64,000 nt of DNA from Pseudobdellovibrionaceae bacterium. Its GTDB lineage: Bacteria; Bdellovibrionota; Bdellovibrionia; Bdellovibrionales; Bdellovibrionaceae. The notes under the pieces were generated by a model. That model saw only the letters and a program-made list of their open reading frames with translations, was not told the DNA's origin and searched no databases. The stretch is taken from the NCBI GenBank assembly GCA_019637875.1, contig JAHBUW010000006.1, positions 62,001 to 126,000 on the forward strand, in the 5' to 3' direction. A program made the translations under genes and the position numbers. Below are positions 17,455-27,025 of this stretch, piece by piece (within the stretch, counting starts at the first letter, position 1; every line of letters starts with the position of its first letter).

Positions 17455-18369
17455 TCATCCCAAAAAGGCGGCCACGGCATCCGCAATTTCACTCTTCTGG
17501 GAGGGGTGAAACCAGCGGATTTCGGGGTCTTTTTGAAACCAAGTGCGCTGCTTTTTGGCCAGGCGCGAGGTCGACTGCACGATGCGATCCTCGAGCTCTT
17601 CTCGGGGGAACTCGCCGCGCAAAAATTGGACACATTCCCGGTAGCCGACCGCCCCGAGCGGCTCCCATTCGCCCTGACCTTTGCCGATCAAGCCTTGAAC
17701 CTCATCCAGCCATCCGTCTTGAAGCATCCGGCGCGTGCGTTCACGCAGAATTTGGAGGTGCTCTTCACGCTCCATCCGTAAGCCCAGCTTCAAAAGCGGA
17801 TCGGGAAAGCGCGGGCCCGAATTTTTGTGCGCCTCTAAAAGTGACGTCAGGCTTTGGCCCGTCGCCTCGATGATGTCGAGGGCGCGCACGACCCGGTAAT
17901 GATCGCGCGCATGAATCCGCGCCCCCGCCACGGGATCAAGGGCTTGCAGTCTTTGATGCAGCTTCGCCTCGCCGCCGGGTTCGGCGATTTCGGCCTCCAG
18001 GCGTTTCGCCGTTTCGGGATTCGCTTTCGGGATCTCGAGAATCCCCTTTTCGATCGCCTGAAAATAGAAGCCGGTGCCGCCGACGACGAACTGCGGACGC
18101 CGCTGCGGCCGGTGTTGATTGAGCAACTCGAAGAAATGGCGGTTGTAGTCCCCGGCGGTCAAAACCTCGGGGTACTTCACGAGATCAAACAGGAAATGCG
18201 GCGCGCGGGCGCGCTCTTCCGCGGTGGGTTTCGCCGAGCCGATATCGACGCCCTCGTACATCTGCACGCTGTCGGCGTTCAGGATGTCCGCGTGATGAAG
18301 TTCGGCATTGTCGAGCGCACGGGCCGTCTTGCCGGTTCCCGTCGCGCCCACCCAGAAGACCACCTTCAC
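17455..18369 (-). CDS. miaA: tRNA dimethylallyltransferase MiaA
   Basis: Transfers dimethylallyl to A37 of tRNAs that read UNN codons. The P loop is VGATGTGKTARAL (residues 7-19). The tRNA/DMAPP site includes NADSVQMYEGVDIGSAKPT, followed by GGTGFYFQAI. Length is typical at 304. The start overlaps the mutL stop by four bases, the common mutL-miaA coupling. Confidence 0.95.
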   Translation of the reverse strand: MKVVFWVGATGTGKTARALDNAELHHADILNADSVQMYEGVDIGSAKPTAEERARAPHFLFDLVKYPEVLTAGDYNRHFFELLNQHRPQRRPQFVVGGTGFYFQAIEKGILEIPKANPETAKRLEAEIAEPGGEAKLHQRLQALDPVAGARIHARDHYRVVRALDIIEATGQSLTSLLEAHKNSGPRFPDPLLKLGLRMEREEHLQILRERTRRMLQDGWLDEVQGLIGKGQGEWEPLGAVGYRECVQFLRGEFPREELEDRIVQSTSRLAKKQRTWFQKDPEIRWFHPSQKSEIADAVAAFLG

Positions 18370-20351
18370 TTGCGGCGCCCGAACTCACGTTCGAGTTCTT
18401 CCACGCTCCAGCGCACCGACACCGGGCGACCGTGCGGGCAGAACTGCGAAAACGGAAACTCGTCCATCTGCTCCAGCAGCGCGCGCATCTCGTTCGAGCT
18501 CAGCGCCTGTCCCGCGCGGATCGCCGAATGGCAGGCCATCGTCGAAAGGATCTCGTGCACGGCTTTTTCGAATTCGAACGAGCCGCCCTGGCGCAGAATA
18601 TCGTCGGCGATTTTTTTGAGCAGCTGCGGGAGCGCGGCCTCTTTCACGAGTTCGGGGATCTGCACGATGCCGATCGTTCCGGGTCCGAGTCCCTCCCACT
18701 GCAGCCCCATTTTTTTGAAGCCGTCCTTCACGAGTTCGAGCGCTTCGATCTGCTCGGGCGACAGATCCACCGCCAGCGGGAACAAAAGCGGTTGCGCCGT
18801 TCCCTTCCCGTCCTGCCACGCGCGGTGCAGGGTTTCGAACAGAACGCGCTCGTGGGCCGCGTGTTGATCGACCAGGCACAGTCCCTGATCGCTTTGGCAA
18901 ACGAGATAGGTCAGATGCGCTTGGGCCAAGACCTGAAGCCGTGCCCAGGTGCCCGCAGCCTTGGCGGGAGCCGGCGCGATGGCCGTCGGCTGGGGCACGG
19001 ACGACTGAAGCGCCCCCGGCTGAAGCGCGGACGACGAGACCGTCGAGTGCGCAGCGCTCGGCACGGACTCGACGATCATGTCGACACTCGCGAAGCCGGA
19101 CGTCGCGGGGGTCACGGCCGATGGGGCCGAAGCCCCCGGCTCAGGCGCCCCCGACTGCGGCGCCCCCGGCGCAAAATTCGGTTGCGAGGCGCGGGCGCCG
19201 GACATGGCGGGTTTCGCAAAGAGGGGCTCGTCCGACACCTTCAGCGGCGAGTGCAGATCCTTCGTCTGGTACTGCACGCGCGAAAGTTCCGCCGAGTCGA
19301 AAGCGAGGGTCTGCGGAATCTCAGGTGCGTCCACGCGGACCTGGTTGCGCGGCTTCAGATGCTCTTCCAGACCGCGGCGAAGCGCGTGGTGGACGAAGCT
19401 GAAAATCAAGTTGGGCTTCAGGAATTTCACCTGGGATTTCGTGGGGTGAATGTTCACGTCCACCTCGTCGGTGGGAACGTTCAACTTCAAGACCGCCATC
19501 GGATACTCGCCATGCATAAGCGTTCCGCGGTAAGCCTCGACGATCGCGGCCTGCAGGGATTTGTCTTGCACGGGGCGCCCCTGCACGAAAAACCACAGGG
19601 CCCGACTGGTTTTCTGCACCAGATGCGGGTCCGAGAACACGAGCTCCAGCGACATGCCGTCGCGCTCGGCCAGGGTATGGCACAGACGATCCTCGCCGAG
19701 CACCATCTGCACGCGTTCGAAGAAATCCTTCGCGGCGGCGACGTAGAAATCAAGCTCCCCTTCCACGCGGAAACGGAATTCGATGGTGGGATTCACGAGC
19801 GCGATGGATTTCACCATCTGCCGAATCGCCGAAACCTCGGCCGAACCCGATTTCAGAAACTTCAGACGCGCGGGCAAATTCGCGAAGAGCTCGCGCACCT
19901 CGATCGTGGTGCCCACGTCGTGCGACACGCTATCGAAGGGCTGCTCTTTTCCGAAGTGCGCCTCGATCTGGTAGGCCTCTTTCGCGCCCTGACGTTTGGA
20001 CAAAACCCGCAACTTCGAAACGGCCGAGATCGAGCTGAGCGCCTCGCCGCGAAAACCGAAGCTCGAAAGCTTCCAAAGATCTTCGGCACTTTTGATTTTC
20101 GAGGTCGTATGTCGCTTTAAGATCAACGCCAGATCGTCGCGGTGAATGCCGTGGCCGTTATCTTTCACCGAAACGCCACGTCCGCCTTCGAAAACATCCA
20201 CGGTGACCGAGGTGGCGCCCGCATCAAGGCTATTTTCGACCAGCTCTTTCACCAGGTGCGAAGGACGCTCGACGACTTCGCCAGCGGCGATTTGATCGAT
20301 GACGGTTTCCGGTAAAGCCAGGACTCGGTGGAGTTCGGTGGTGCTCTTCAT
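18366..20351 (-). CDS. mutL: DNA mismatch repair protein MutL (endonuclease-type)
   Basis: This is the mismatch-repair mediator. The GHKL ATPase domain starts LPETVIDQIAAGEVVERP and includes KELVENSLDAGA and a DNGHGI motif. A transducer domain follows, then an Ala/Pro/Ser-rich linker of roughly 110 residues (about 375-465) and a C-terminal dimerisation domain. The C-terminal domain keeps the nicking motif DQHAAHERVLFE (DQHA-x2-E-x4-E), together with ACHSAIRAG and CPHGRP. It is therefore predicted to be an endonuclease, as in MutH-less bacteria. The start is ATG with no strong ribosome site. Confidence 0.95.
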   Translation of the reverse strand: MKSTTELHRVLALPETVIDQIAAGEVVERPSHLVKELVENSLDAGATSVTVDVFEGGRGVSVKDNGHGIHRDDLALILKRHTTSKIKSAEDLWKLSSFGFRGEALSSISAVSKLRVLSKRQGAKEAYQIEAHFGKEQPFDSVSHDVGTTIEVRELFANLPARLKFLKSGSAEVSAIRQMVKSIALVNPTIEFRFRVEGELDFYVAAAKDFFERVQMVLGEDRLCHTLAERDGMSLELVFSDPHLVQKTSRALWFFVQGRPVQDKSLQAAIVEAYRGTLMHGEYPMAVLKLNVPTDEVDVNIHPTKSQVKFLKPNLIFSFVHHALRRGLEEHLKPRNQVRVDAPEIPQTLAFDSAELSRVQYQTKDLHSPLKVSDEPLFAKPAMSGARASQPNFAPGAPQSGAPEPGASAPSAVTPATSGFASVDMIVESVPSAAHSTVSSSALQPGALQSSVPQPTAIAPAPAKAAGTWARLQVLAQAHLTYLVCQSDQGLCLVDQHAAHERVLFETLHRAWQDGKGTAQPLLFPLAVDLSPEQIEALELVKDGFKKMGLQWEGLGPGTIGIVQIPELVKEAALPQLLKKIADDILRQGGSFEFEKAVHEILSTMACHSAIRAGQALSSNEMRALLEQMDEFPFSQFCPHGRPVSVRWSVEELEREFGRRK

Positions 20352-20382
20352 GGCGGGTATTCAACCCGATTTTAGAGCCGGG

Positions 20383-21384
20383 TCAACGGGAAGGGGGGCT
20401 CTGCAAAGCCGTATTGGATGATGCGAATTGGAAAGCCACGGAGAGGCCGTAATACTGCTGCTTTTCCCAGAAATATTGAAAATCCAGACGCGTCGCAAAG
20501 CTTCCGAAGCGCTGGGAAGCCCCCACGTTGAACTTCATGCCCACGGCCATGTCCTCCAGGCTGTAGAACTCGTCTTTCCCCGCCACCGGCAAGGTGACGC
20601 CGAACTTCGAAAAGCGGAACATCGGGCCGAAACCGAAAAACGTCATCGTATTCGGTCCGTGGGTGCGGGGCGCGACCATCATGCCGTCCAGGATGAACAG
20701 AAAACCTTCCGTCCCCCGCGCGGTCGCCTGCTCGTAATACTTGGGCGCGGCGGGCGACAGCTGCACGTTCAGCTCCGTCGGTAGCCCCTCGATCAAAACG
20801 TCGTTGCCCGTCGCTTTGAAGCCGATCGTGAGCAGATTGTCGGTGGGTCGTAGTCCCATCGTCTCTTCGCGGTAGCGTAGCATCATGAAGCTCACGCCTT
20901 GGAAATCCTGTTCGTCGAAGGCTTTGCGCGCGAGCGTCCCGCCCGCGAGATGCGCGCCTTCGTGGACCTGTCCTGCGGGCGCGGCGGAGGGCTGCTGCGG
21001 CGGCGGCGGTTTCGGTTTGGCGGCCGACTTGGCGGCTCTTTCCGCCGCGCGGGCCTGCGCGCTCGAGACCGGCTTGATGTCGGCGTCGGTCACGTACCCG
21101 ATCCGCTCTTTACCGATGCGGACTTGGTAGAAGGCGCCGTAAATGCGTTTGGAAATCCACCACGTCGAGCCCAACCGCACGCGGCCGATGACCTGCTGAT
21201 CGAAGTTCGGTCCGGCGTAGACGTCGGCCACGGGGACGACGACGCGGCCTTTTTGCATCTGCGAATTGGGATTGGCGTTCGTGGGGCGAGACGGACGCGG
21301 CCTTGTCCCCTGCGCGAAGCTCGCGGGGGTTCCCCACACGAGCGCGAGCACGAACGCGAGTCCCGCGAACCGAACCCCCGCCAT
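20383..21384 (-). CDS. Periplasmic SH3-domain protein with outer-membrane-like C terminus
   Basis: A signal peptide (ending SFA, about residue 24) precedes a bacterial SH3 domain (about 48-105, with VVVPVADVYAGPNFDQQVIG and later YQVRIGKERIGYVTDADI). A Pro/Ala/Lys-rich linker follows, then a beta-strand-rich C-terminal part resembling a membrane barrel or sheet. The protein could tether the cell wall to the outer membrane; that is inference. Its ATG overlaps the stop of the upstream GT2 by one base. The stop lies in the 17-nt loop of a perfect 6-bp hairpin (20374-20379 with 20397-20402). Confidence 0.75.
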   Translation of the reverse strand: MAGVRFAGLAFVLALVWGTPASFAQGTRPRPSRPTNANPNSQMQKGRVVVPVADVYAGPNFDQQVIGRVRLGSTWWISKRIYGAFYQVRIGKERIGYVTDADIKPVSSAQARAAERAAKSAAKPKPPPPQQPSAAPAGQVHEGAHLAGGTLARKAFDEQDFQGVSFMMLRYREETMGLRPTDNLLTIGFKATGNDVLIEGLPTELNVQLSPAAPKYYEQATARGTEGFLFILDGMMVAPRTHGPNTMTFFGFGPMFRFSKFGVTLPVAGKDEFYSLEDMAVGMKFNVGASQRFGSFATRLDFQYFWEKQQYYGLSVAFQFASSNTALQSPPSR

Positions 21385-22088
21385 CAGGTGGAGCTCCAGC
21401 GGATCTGCCAGACCTTGTAGAAGGCCTCAAGGACGATGTTCAAAGACATCTTCGACTGCCCCACGCGACGATCTTCGAAAACGATGGGTGATTCGACGCC
21501 CTTGCAACCGCCACGAAGCGCGCGGTACTTGAGTTCGATCTGGAAGCTGTAACCGTTCGAGGTGACCCGGTCGAGTTGGATCACGTCGAGCGCGCGACGG
21601 GTCCACGCATTGAACCCGCCGGTCCAATCATTCACCGGATAACCCAAAATGAGGCGCGAATAAAGACTGCCTCCGCGCGAGATGATTTTGCGCAGGAGTC
21701 CCCAGTTCACCGTTCGTCCGCCGGGGACGTAGCGCGAGCCGATCACGAAGTCGACGCCGGGTTGGAACTTCGCGAGGATGAGCTTCAGATCTTCCGGTCG
21801 GTGGGAAAAATCCGCGTCCATTTCGACGAGCGTGTCGTAGTTTTTCTCAAGGCCCCATTTGAATCCCGCGATGTACGCGCGGCCCAAACCTTGTTTCTGC
21901 GCGCGCGAGAGCAAATGAATGCGCGGATCCTTCGCGGCCTCGGCTTTCACGAGCTCTCCCGTGCCGTCGGGTGAGCTGTCGTCGATCACCAAAATGTGAA
22001 CTTCGGGATTCACGTCGAGCACCGCTTTCATCAGCGGCTGGATGTTCTCGCGTTCATTGTAGGTCGGCACCAGGATCAGGCTTTTCAT
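21384..22088 (-). CDS. Family 2 glycosyltransferase, polyprenol-phosphate mannose synthase-like
   Basis: Probably transfers a hexose from a nucleotide sugar to polyprenyl phosphate on the inner face of the membrane. The N terminus SLILVPTYNERENI, DDSSPDGT, GLGRAYIAGFKWGLE, EMDADFSH (DXD) and GSRYVPGG are all DPM1/Ppm1 motifs. There is no transmembrane tail, like the short eukaryotic DPM1 type. The sugar and lipid acceptor cannot be read from sequence. It is co-transcribed with the SH3 gene. Confidence 0.9.
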   Translation of the reverse strand: MKSLILVPTYNERENIQPLMKAVLDVNPEVHILVIDDSSPDGTGELVKAEAAKDPRIHLLSRAQKQGLGRAYIAGFKWGLEKNYDTLVEMDADFSHRPEDLKLILAKFQPGVDFVIGSRYVPGGRTVNWGLLRKIISRGGSLYSRLILGYPVNDWTGGFNAWTRRALDVIQLDRVTSNGYSFQIELKYRALRGGCKGVESPIVFEDRRVGQSKMSLNIVLEAFYKVWQIRWSST

Positions 22089-22132
22089 AGGTGGATCCCA
22101 GTATCGGCCGGGGACCTGTGGGGATCAAGTCT

Positions 22133-22564
22133 TCAAACTTCGCGCGACAGATTTTGGCCTTTGTGTCGCCGATCTTCGGGGGTGATTCGGCGCACGGGGA
22201 TGCTGAGCGGACGGCCCAGCAGCGCGCGTGGATCGTTCTTGCGGGCCGCCAAACGGATTTTGACCTTTTCGGCGGCATCTTCCGGTTTGCGCGAATACAA
22301 AACGGGATCAAACCCGCAGTGGGGGCACGGGATCGAAACACGCCAGCGCATCTGCACGAAGATTTCCGCGGCGACCACGAAGGCACCGAAAATAAGCAAA
22401 CCCCGCCCATCAAAACCGCCGAAGACGGCAGCCGTGATCGCGGCCGCGCCGAGCGCCGAACCCGCGAAGTCGATCACGCCGATATGGCGTTTGCGATGAA
22501 TGTGACGGGGGCTGCGACAGAAGGCGCACAGCACTTGGACCCGCGAATGGAAAAACTTCTTCAT
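22133..22564 (-). CDS. Small membrane protein with two CxxC pairs (zinc-ribbon-like)
   Basis: A 143-residue protein with CAFC near residue 13 and CPHC near residue 79, enough for one zinc ribbon split by two hydrophobic segments (roughly residues 30-70). The C-terminal tail is basic. No family recognised. The coding frame is supported by sensible amino acid composition and its place directly upstream of the GT2, reading the same way. It is divergent from the next barrel gene, 84 bases away. Confidence 0.65.
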   Translation of the reverse strand: MKKFFHSRVQVLCAFCRSPRHIHRKRHIGVIDFAGSALGAAAITAAVFGGFDGRGLLIFGAFVVAAEIFVQMRWRVSIPCPHCGFDPVLYSRKPEDAAEKVKIRLAARKNDPRALLGRPLSIPVRRITPEDRRHKGQNLSREV

Positions 22565-22648
22565 CTTGATCTTCAGTGTGCCCGCAAAGAGTCCAGAAAC
22601 GGAAGCCCGGTTTTGCGAAGAATCGCGTTTCGATTACACTGAAAGCCT

Positions 22649-23323
22649 ATGGCAAAAAAACTCGCACGACTTTTCACCCTCGCCCTTGGTCCGGTCGCCC
22701 TGACGGCGGCCCTGTTCGCGCCGACATTCCCCGCGCACGCGGCCGAGGACGGTGTCGAAGAACTCTCGTACCAAGATCTCGTGGACCAGTTGAAAGCGAA
22801 ACGCAAAAAGGTGACCGCTCCCCGTCGCACGAATCAGCTCGACGAAATCAATCTGCACGCCTCCATCGCGATGGCCGCATCGTTCAACAACTATCGCGTC
22901 AGCGATCGTTCTCTGAGCCGCGGGATGAACGGCTTTCAGATCGGTCTCGGCATCGATCTGTTCTCGCCGCAGTGGATGGCCGAGCTCGCGCTGCGCAACT
23001 TCGGCACGCGCGAATCCGGAACCGAAACGCACGCCCTGCGCGAAGTCGACTTGAAGGTCATGCACCGTCAAAGCCTGGGTTCGAAGCTGGGATTCCGCGC
23101 GGGCACGGGTTTGTCCACGCGCTATATCCGTTTCACCGATCCCGTCCACAACGTGAGCGTCAGCGAAGAGTCGCCGAACCTCATCGTGGCGGGGGGCCTC
23201 GATTCACTTCTGACCGACCGGGTGAACATCGGCGCCGAGATTTCCTTGCGGACGGCGCTCGTCGATCAATCGCTGGATCGCAATTCCGCCGATCTGATGG
23301 TGCGACTCGAAACCTCGTTTTGA
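22649..23323 (+). CDS. Secreted beta-barrel-like outer-membrane protein
   Basis: A long signal peptide (about 31 residues, ending AHA) is followed by a short charged helix (YQDLVDQLKAKRKK) and a series of alternating beta strands typical of small outer-membrane barrels. It ends in LMVRLETSF with a terminal Phe. No named family. Its start is divergent from the zinc-ribbon gene, and the Yip1-like gene follows 32 bases after its stop. Confidence 0.78.
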   Translation: MAKKLARLFTLALGPVALTAALFAPTFPAHAAEDGVEELSYQDLVDQLKAKRKKVTAPRRTNQLDEINLHASIAMAASFNNYRVSDRSLSRGMNGFQIGLGIDLFSPQWMAELALRNFGTRESGTETHALREVDLKVMHRQSLGSKLGFRAGTGLSTRYIRFTDPVHNVSVSEESPNLIVAGGLDSLLTDRVNIGAEISLRTALVDQSLDRNSADLMVRLETSF

Positions 23324-23355
23324 CAAGTTAGCCCACTTCCGACCATGATGGCCGT

Positions 23356-23949
23356 ATGCTGAAGCAGCTGCTTACGCCGTCCTACATCAAGAATTCGCTC
23401 CAAACCTACGTGCGCTATTTGCGTAACCCCATTCAAGGGATCCAAGAGCTTCCCGACTGGAGCTGGCCCGAGCTCTTGTTCCAGATCGCGGGCGTGACGG
23501 CGGTTACGGGCTGCGCGGCGGGCCTCGTACAGACAAGTTTCGCGTCCACCGTTTACGGCCTGATCATGATTCCGGTCATCTCGATCATCCTGATCCTGAT
23601 CGGCGCGGGCTTTTTCTACTACTTCTTCCAGATCTTCGCGGGCCAAAGCCTTTCGATGCGGAAGATGGTCACGGTTCTTTTCTTCGCGAACATTCCGTTT
23701 TTCCTGTTCCAGATCGCGAGCGAGTTCTTCCCGCCGATCAGTCTGATCGGCCTGGCATTCACGGGCTTCATCCTGATCGCGGGACTGACGACCCAGTTCG
23801 GGCTGCCCCGCCGGCTCGTCGCGCGCTCGGTGATTTTGGTCTATTTCCTGTTCATGATGGTCTGGGCCTGGAGCCGCCTGGACGCGATCCGCTTCGAGCG
23901 CTCCATGAACGAGTCCCTACGGGCCCCGCCCGTGCAACTGGGCGAATAA
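23356..23949 (+). CDS. Yip1-family integral membrane protein
   Basis: A 197-residue protein with an N-terminal amphipathic region (TPSYIKNSLQTYVRYLRNP) and five hydrophobic segments (roughly 42-62, 68-90, 105-125, 128-150, 160-178). The initial YLRNPIQGI and the segment spacing resemble YIP1-domain proteins. Function unknown in bacteria. Confidence 0.72.
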   Translation: MLKQLLTPSYIKNSLQTYVRYLRNPIQGIQELPDWSWPELLFQIAGVTAVTGCAAGLVQTSFASTVYGLIMIPVISIILILIGAGFFYYFFQIFAGQSLSMRKMVTVLFFANIPFFLFQIASEFFPPISLIGLAFTGFILIAGLTTQFGLPRRLVARSVILVYFLFMMVWAWSRLDAIRFERSMNESLRAPPVQLGE

Positions 23950-24020
23950 CACCGATCCGCCCCGCCGATTTTCGGTCCATTTTTCAATGCCGTCGAGCAC
24001 GCTTGGCGATCCCCAAGGCC

Positions 24021-24047
24021 CCCTGGTACTTCCAGGGTCCCTGGAGG
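24021..24047 (+). promoter_or_regulatory. Alternative hairpins over the ribosome site of the next gene
   Basis: Three 6-nt blocks, CCCTGG (24021-24026), CCAGGG (24032-24037) and CCCTGG (24039-24044), allow the middle one to pair with either neighbour. The third block overlaps the Shine-Dalgarno GGAGG (24043-24047). Pairing of blocks 1-2 leaves the ribosome site open, and pairing of blocks 2-3 (TCCAG/CTGGA around a 5-nt loop) closes it. A regulatory role is inferred from geometry only. Confidence 0.45.
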
Positions 24048-24051
24048 TTTC

Positions 24052-24411
24052 ATGCGCTCACTCGTTCTGCTGTCGGTTTTGATGCTCCCCCTCTTGAGCT
24101 TCGCGAACCTGTCGCGCCCGACGGGCACCATGAGCGCGCTGGACCAGAGCGTGCGCGAGTGCGTGATGCTGAAGTACACGGGTGCCATCGATGGCGAGGC
24201 CGGCTCTCTGTCGATGAAATACGAGGACATCAACGAGATGAGCTTCACCTTCAGTGAGCCCGGTTGCCGCTGGACGGTGACGGGTCACGCGAAAGTCCCC
24301 ACGCCGGGCGGATTCTCGGCCTACACCAAGTGGTGGGTCTGCGTGAATCTGGACGCGAAGAACGAGTTCGTCTCGAGCTTCATCACGCACAAGCGTCTGT
24401 ATTTGAATTAA
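24052..24411 (+). CDS. Small secreted protein of unknown function
   Basis: A 119-residue protein with a clear signal peptide (MRSLVLLSVLMLPLLSFA, cleavage about residue 18). The mature part has three Cys (VRECVM, PGCRW, WVCVN) and a beta-rich pattern. No family recognised. GGAGG lies four bases before the ATG and can be hidden by hairpins. It is convergent with yciH, with tandem hairpins in the gap. Confidence 0.75.
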   Translation: MRSLVLLSVLMLPLLSFANLSRPTGTMSALDQSVRECVMLKYTGAIDGEAGSLSMKYEDINEMSFTFSEPGCRWTVTGHAKVPTPGGFSAYTKWWVCVNLDAKNEFVSSFITHKRLYLN

Positions 24412-24425
24412 TCAGGTGATTGAAA

Positions 24426-24470
24426 GGGGATGTTTCACATCCCTGGTCCATTGAGGATGTTTCACATCCC
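24426..24470. repeat. Tandem 16-nt hairpin repeats at the yciH 3' end
   Basis: Two copies of GGATGTTTCACATCCC (24428-24443 and 24455-24470), each a self-complementary stem GGATG/CATCC with the loop TTTCA. On the minus strand the second copy holds the yciH stop TGA inside its loop, and the first is a downstream duplicate. They separate two convergent genes and may act as bidirectional 3'-end structures. Confidence 0.75.
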
Positions 24471-24872
24471 TTTAAACCGAAAGCCCTTCTTCTCGAAGAT
24501 CTGTTTGATTTGGTCGCGCTTGTCGCCCTGAATCTCGATGAAACCGCGATCGGATTCGACCTCGAAAGTGCCGCCCGTGCCGCACTTATTCTTCAGTTCC
24601 TTGCACAGCTCTTTCAAAAAAGTCTCATGCCGCGGGAGCTGGTCGATGACCGTGACGGTCTTCCCGCCCCGCCCACCCTTTTCGATCCGAAAGACGGCCG
24701 TGAACGAACCGGGCTGAATCATCTTCTCGGGAACGTTCCCCGGCTTTTTCTGCGCCGCCGCCGCGATCTTCGCCTGATCCTTCGGATCGTTCGACCACAC
24801 GAGCCCCGTATTCCCGGTCAGCGATCCGAGGCTTCCCAAGCCCTGTCCGGTTTTCGTTTTATTCGAAGACAT
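24462..24872 (-). CDS. yciH: SUI1/YciH-family translation factor
   Basis: This is a bacterial homologue of eIF1, thought to influence start-site fidelity. The SUI1 fold occupies the C-terminal 85 residues, with RIEKGGRGGKTVTVIDQLP, LCKELKNKCGTGG and the terminal GDKRDQIKQIFEKKGF, all diagnostic. Length is 136. The stop lies in a hairpin loop. No strong ribosome site precedes the ATG. It is separated from dut by 282 bases containing a perfect palindrome. Confidence 0.93.
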   Translation of the reverse strand: MSSNKTKTGQGLGSLGSLTGNTGLVWSNDPKDQAKIAAAAQKKPGNVPEKMIQPGSFTAVFRIEKGGRGGKTVTVIDQLPRHETFLKELCKELKNKCGTGGTFEVESDRGFIEIQGDKRDQIKQIFEKKGFRFKGM

Positions 24873-24997
24873 AGGGTCATTACTCCGTTTGAATCTGTGA
24901 TCTCGCGCCCTGAGAACAAAAAACCGTGCAACTTCCGAATCGGGAGTGATCTCGTTTTACGGCTCGACGGCCAATCCACCGCGCTCTCGCCAGCGGA

Positions 24998-25023
24998 TTT
25001 TACTTCCGGCGCCGGAAGTAAAA
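24998..25023. promoter_or_regulatory. Perfect 26-bp palindrome upstream of yciH
   Basis: TTTTACTTCCGGC followed by its exact reverse complement, with no spacer (24998-25023). It lies 126 bases upstream of the yciH start, in the 282-bp gap between dut and yciH. It could be a dimeric operator or a cruciform. Nothing else was recognised in this gap. Confidence 0.6.
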
Positions 25024-25154
25024 CTGAACCGATTCTAAAGAAAAGTCGTCCCTTCAAGAACCCCTAGCTTCAGCGGCTGCCGAATCCCGGACAAGACCGA
25101 ACGAAGCCGGCAACTCGAAGCACGTTCATGGCACCGACGGCGCCACGTCCTTCC

Positions 25155-25631
<477 letters not shown>

Positions 25632-25641
25632 GGTCATCCCC

Positions 25642-26976
25642 CTAATCGATTCTGAGGCGGCCCTTGGCGCGCGCCCCTTGATACCACTCGTGCACGCTCT
25701 CGGCATTCGCACCGACGAACAGCACGCCCAAATCCTTGTCCCGCCACTGCTTCAAAGCACGACGGATGTCGGCCTCGGTCACCTGGTTGATCTCTTCGAT
25801 CACCTGCTGCACGGGCCGGTAAGCGCCGAAAACCATCTCATTGATCGCCAGTGAATTCATGCGATTTTCGACGTCTTCCGCCCCCAGTCGGAGCGAACCC
25901 TCGATCTGACGCTGATAAAAGCGGATCTCGCGTTCGGTCATCCCCTTCTCGGAAAGCTTCAGCATCGTGTCGAAGACCTCTTCCACCACGTCCGCCATCT
26001 TCGCGGGCGCCGCCGACGCGCCGATATTCATCATGCCCGCATCGGTGAAGGTGTGCAGAGCCGAATAGATCGAGTAAACCAGACCGCGCTTCTCGCGCAC
26101 CTTCTGGTACAAGTGCGAGGTCATCCCGCCGCCCAGCCATGCGTTGATCAGAAAGCTCGCAAAGCGCGACGGATCCCGAAACGACGGACAAGGCACGCCC
26201 ATCAACAAATGCAGCTGCTCGGTCGGACGATTCACACCCATGGCGAAGCCCTGAGTTTTCGGCGCGCGCCGCGCCGGCATCCGGCCCGCACTCGGCTTGC
26301 GGCCGAAAAGACTTTCCACCTCGGCCACGAAATCATCGTGATCCAAAGCCCCCGCCGCCGAGATGATCAGGTGTTTCCCCTGATAACGTTCGCGGTAGTA
26401 AGCGACGATATCGGAAAGTTTCATGGCCGCCAGGGACTTCTCGGTCCCCAGAATCATTTTCCCCAGTTGATGGCGCGGGAAGATTTTCTGCAAAAATAAA
26501 TCATAGGCGAGATCTTCCGGGTCATCCCCCGCCATCAAGATCTCTTCCAGGATCACTTCGCGCTCTTTCTCGAAATCGCGCGGTTTGATTTTCATATTGG
26601 TCACAAGATCGGCCAAGACATCCAAAGCCAGTCGCCAGTCCCGTTGCAAAACGGTGGCGTGATAGCAGGTGTACTCGCGCGTGGTGAAGGCATTGAGCTC
26701 GCCGCCAACCTCTTCCAACGAACGCGCGATCTGGTAGGCCGAACGTTTCTTCGTGCCCTTGAAAACCAGATGCTCCAAAAAATGCGAGATCCCGTTCAGC
26801 CCCGCATCTTCGTCGCGCGTCCCGGACATGACCCAGACCCCGATGGACAACGACTGCACGAAGGGATGGTGTTCGGTCACGACCCGCACGCCGTTGGACA
26901 GCGTGGACTTCTGAAAACGAACAGAGGCCGTCGCTTCCGAACGGCCTCTGGTCTTGGGCGCTTGTTTACGCTTCAA
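25642..26976 (-). CDS. M16-family zinc metallopeptidase (processing-peptidase-like)
   Basis: Homologue of mitochondrial processing peptidase beta and B. subtilis YmxG, usually encoded after pnp as here. The inverted zinc motif HFLEHLVFKG is at about residues 65-74, and the third ligand Glu lies in EREVILEEI about 75 residues later. Two M16 domains are visible, the second less conserved. The start is TTG with AAGGA seven bases upstream. It probably degrades peptides in the cytoplasm or periplasm; no signal peptide is evident. Confidence 0.92.
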   Translation of the reverse strand: MKRKQAPKTRGRSEATASVRFQKSTLSNGVRVVTEHHPFVQSLSIGVWVMSGTRDEDAGLNGISHFLEHLVFKGTKKRSAYQIARSLEEVGGELNAFTTREYTCYHATVLQRDWRLALDVLADLVTNMKIKPRDFEKEREVILEEILMAGDDPEDLAYDLFLQKIFPRHQLGKMILGTEKSLAAMKLSDIVAYYRERYQGKHLIISAAGALDHDDFVAEVESLFGRKPSAGRMPARRAPKTQGFAMGVNRPTEQLHLLMGVPCPSFRDPSRFASFLINAWLGGGMTSHLYQKVREKRGLVYSIYSALHTFTDAGMMNIGASAAPAKMADVVEEVFDTMLKLSEKGMTEREIRFYQRQIEGSLRLGAEDVENRMNSLAINEMVFGAYRPVQQVIEEINQVTEADIRRALKQWRDKDLGVLFVGANAESVHEWYQGARAKGRLRID

Positions 26977-27025
26977 TTCGTCGTCCTTTCGCCTCCGTCA
27001 GTGGAGGCGTCAAAACAGATTTTTA

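Noticed and set aside
18900-19200. Ala/Pro/Ser-rich stretch in mutL as an insertion or separate gene
   Set aside because: It is the normal variable linker between the ATPase and C-terminal domains, in frame throughout.
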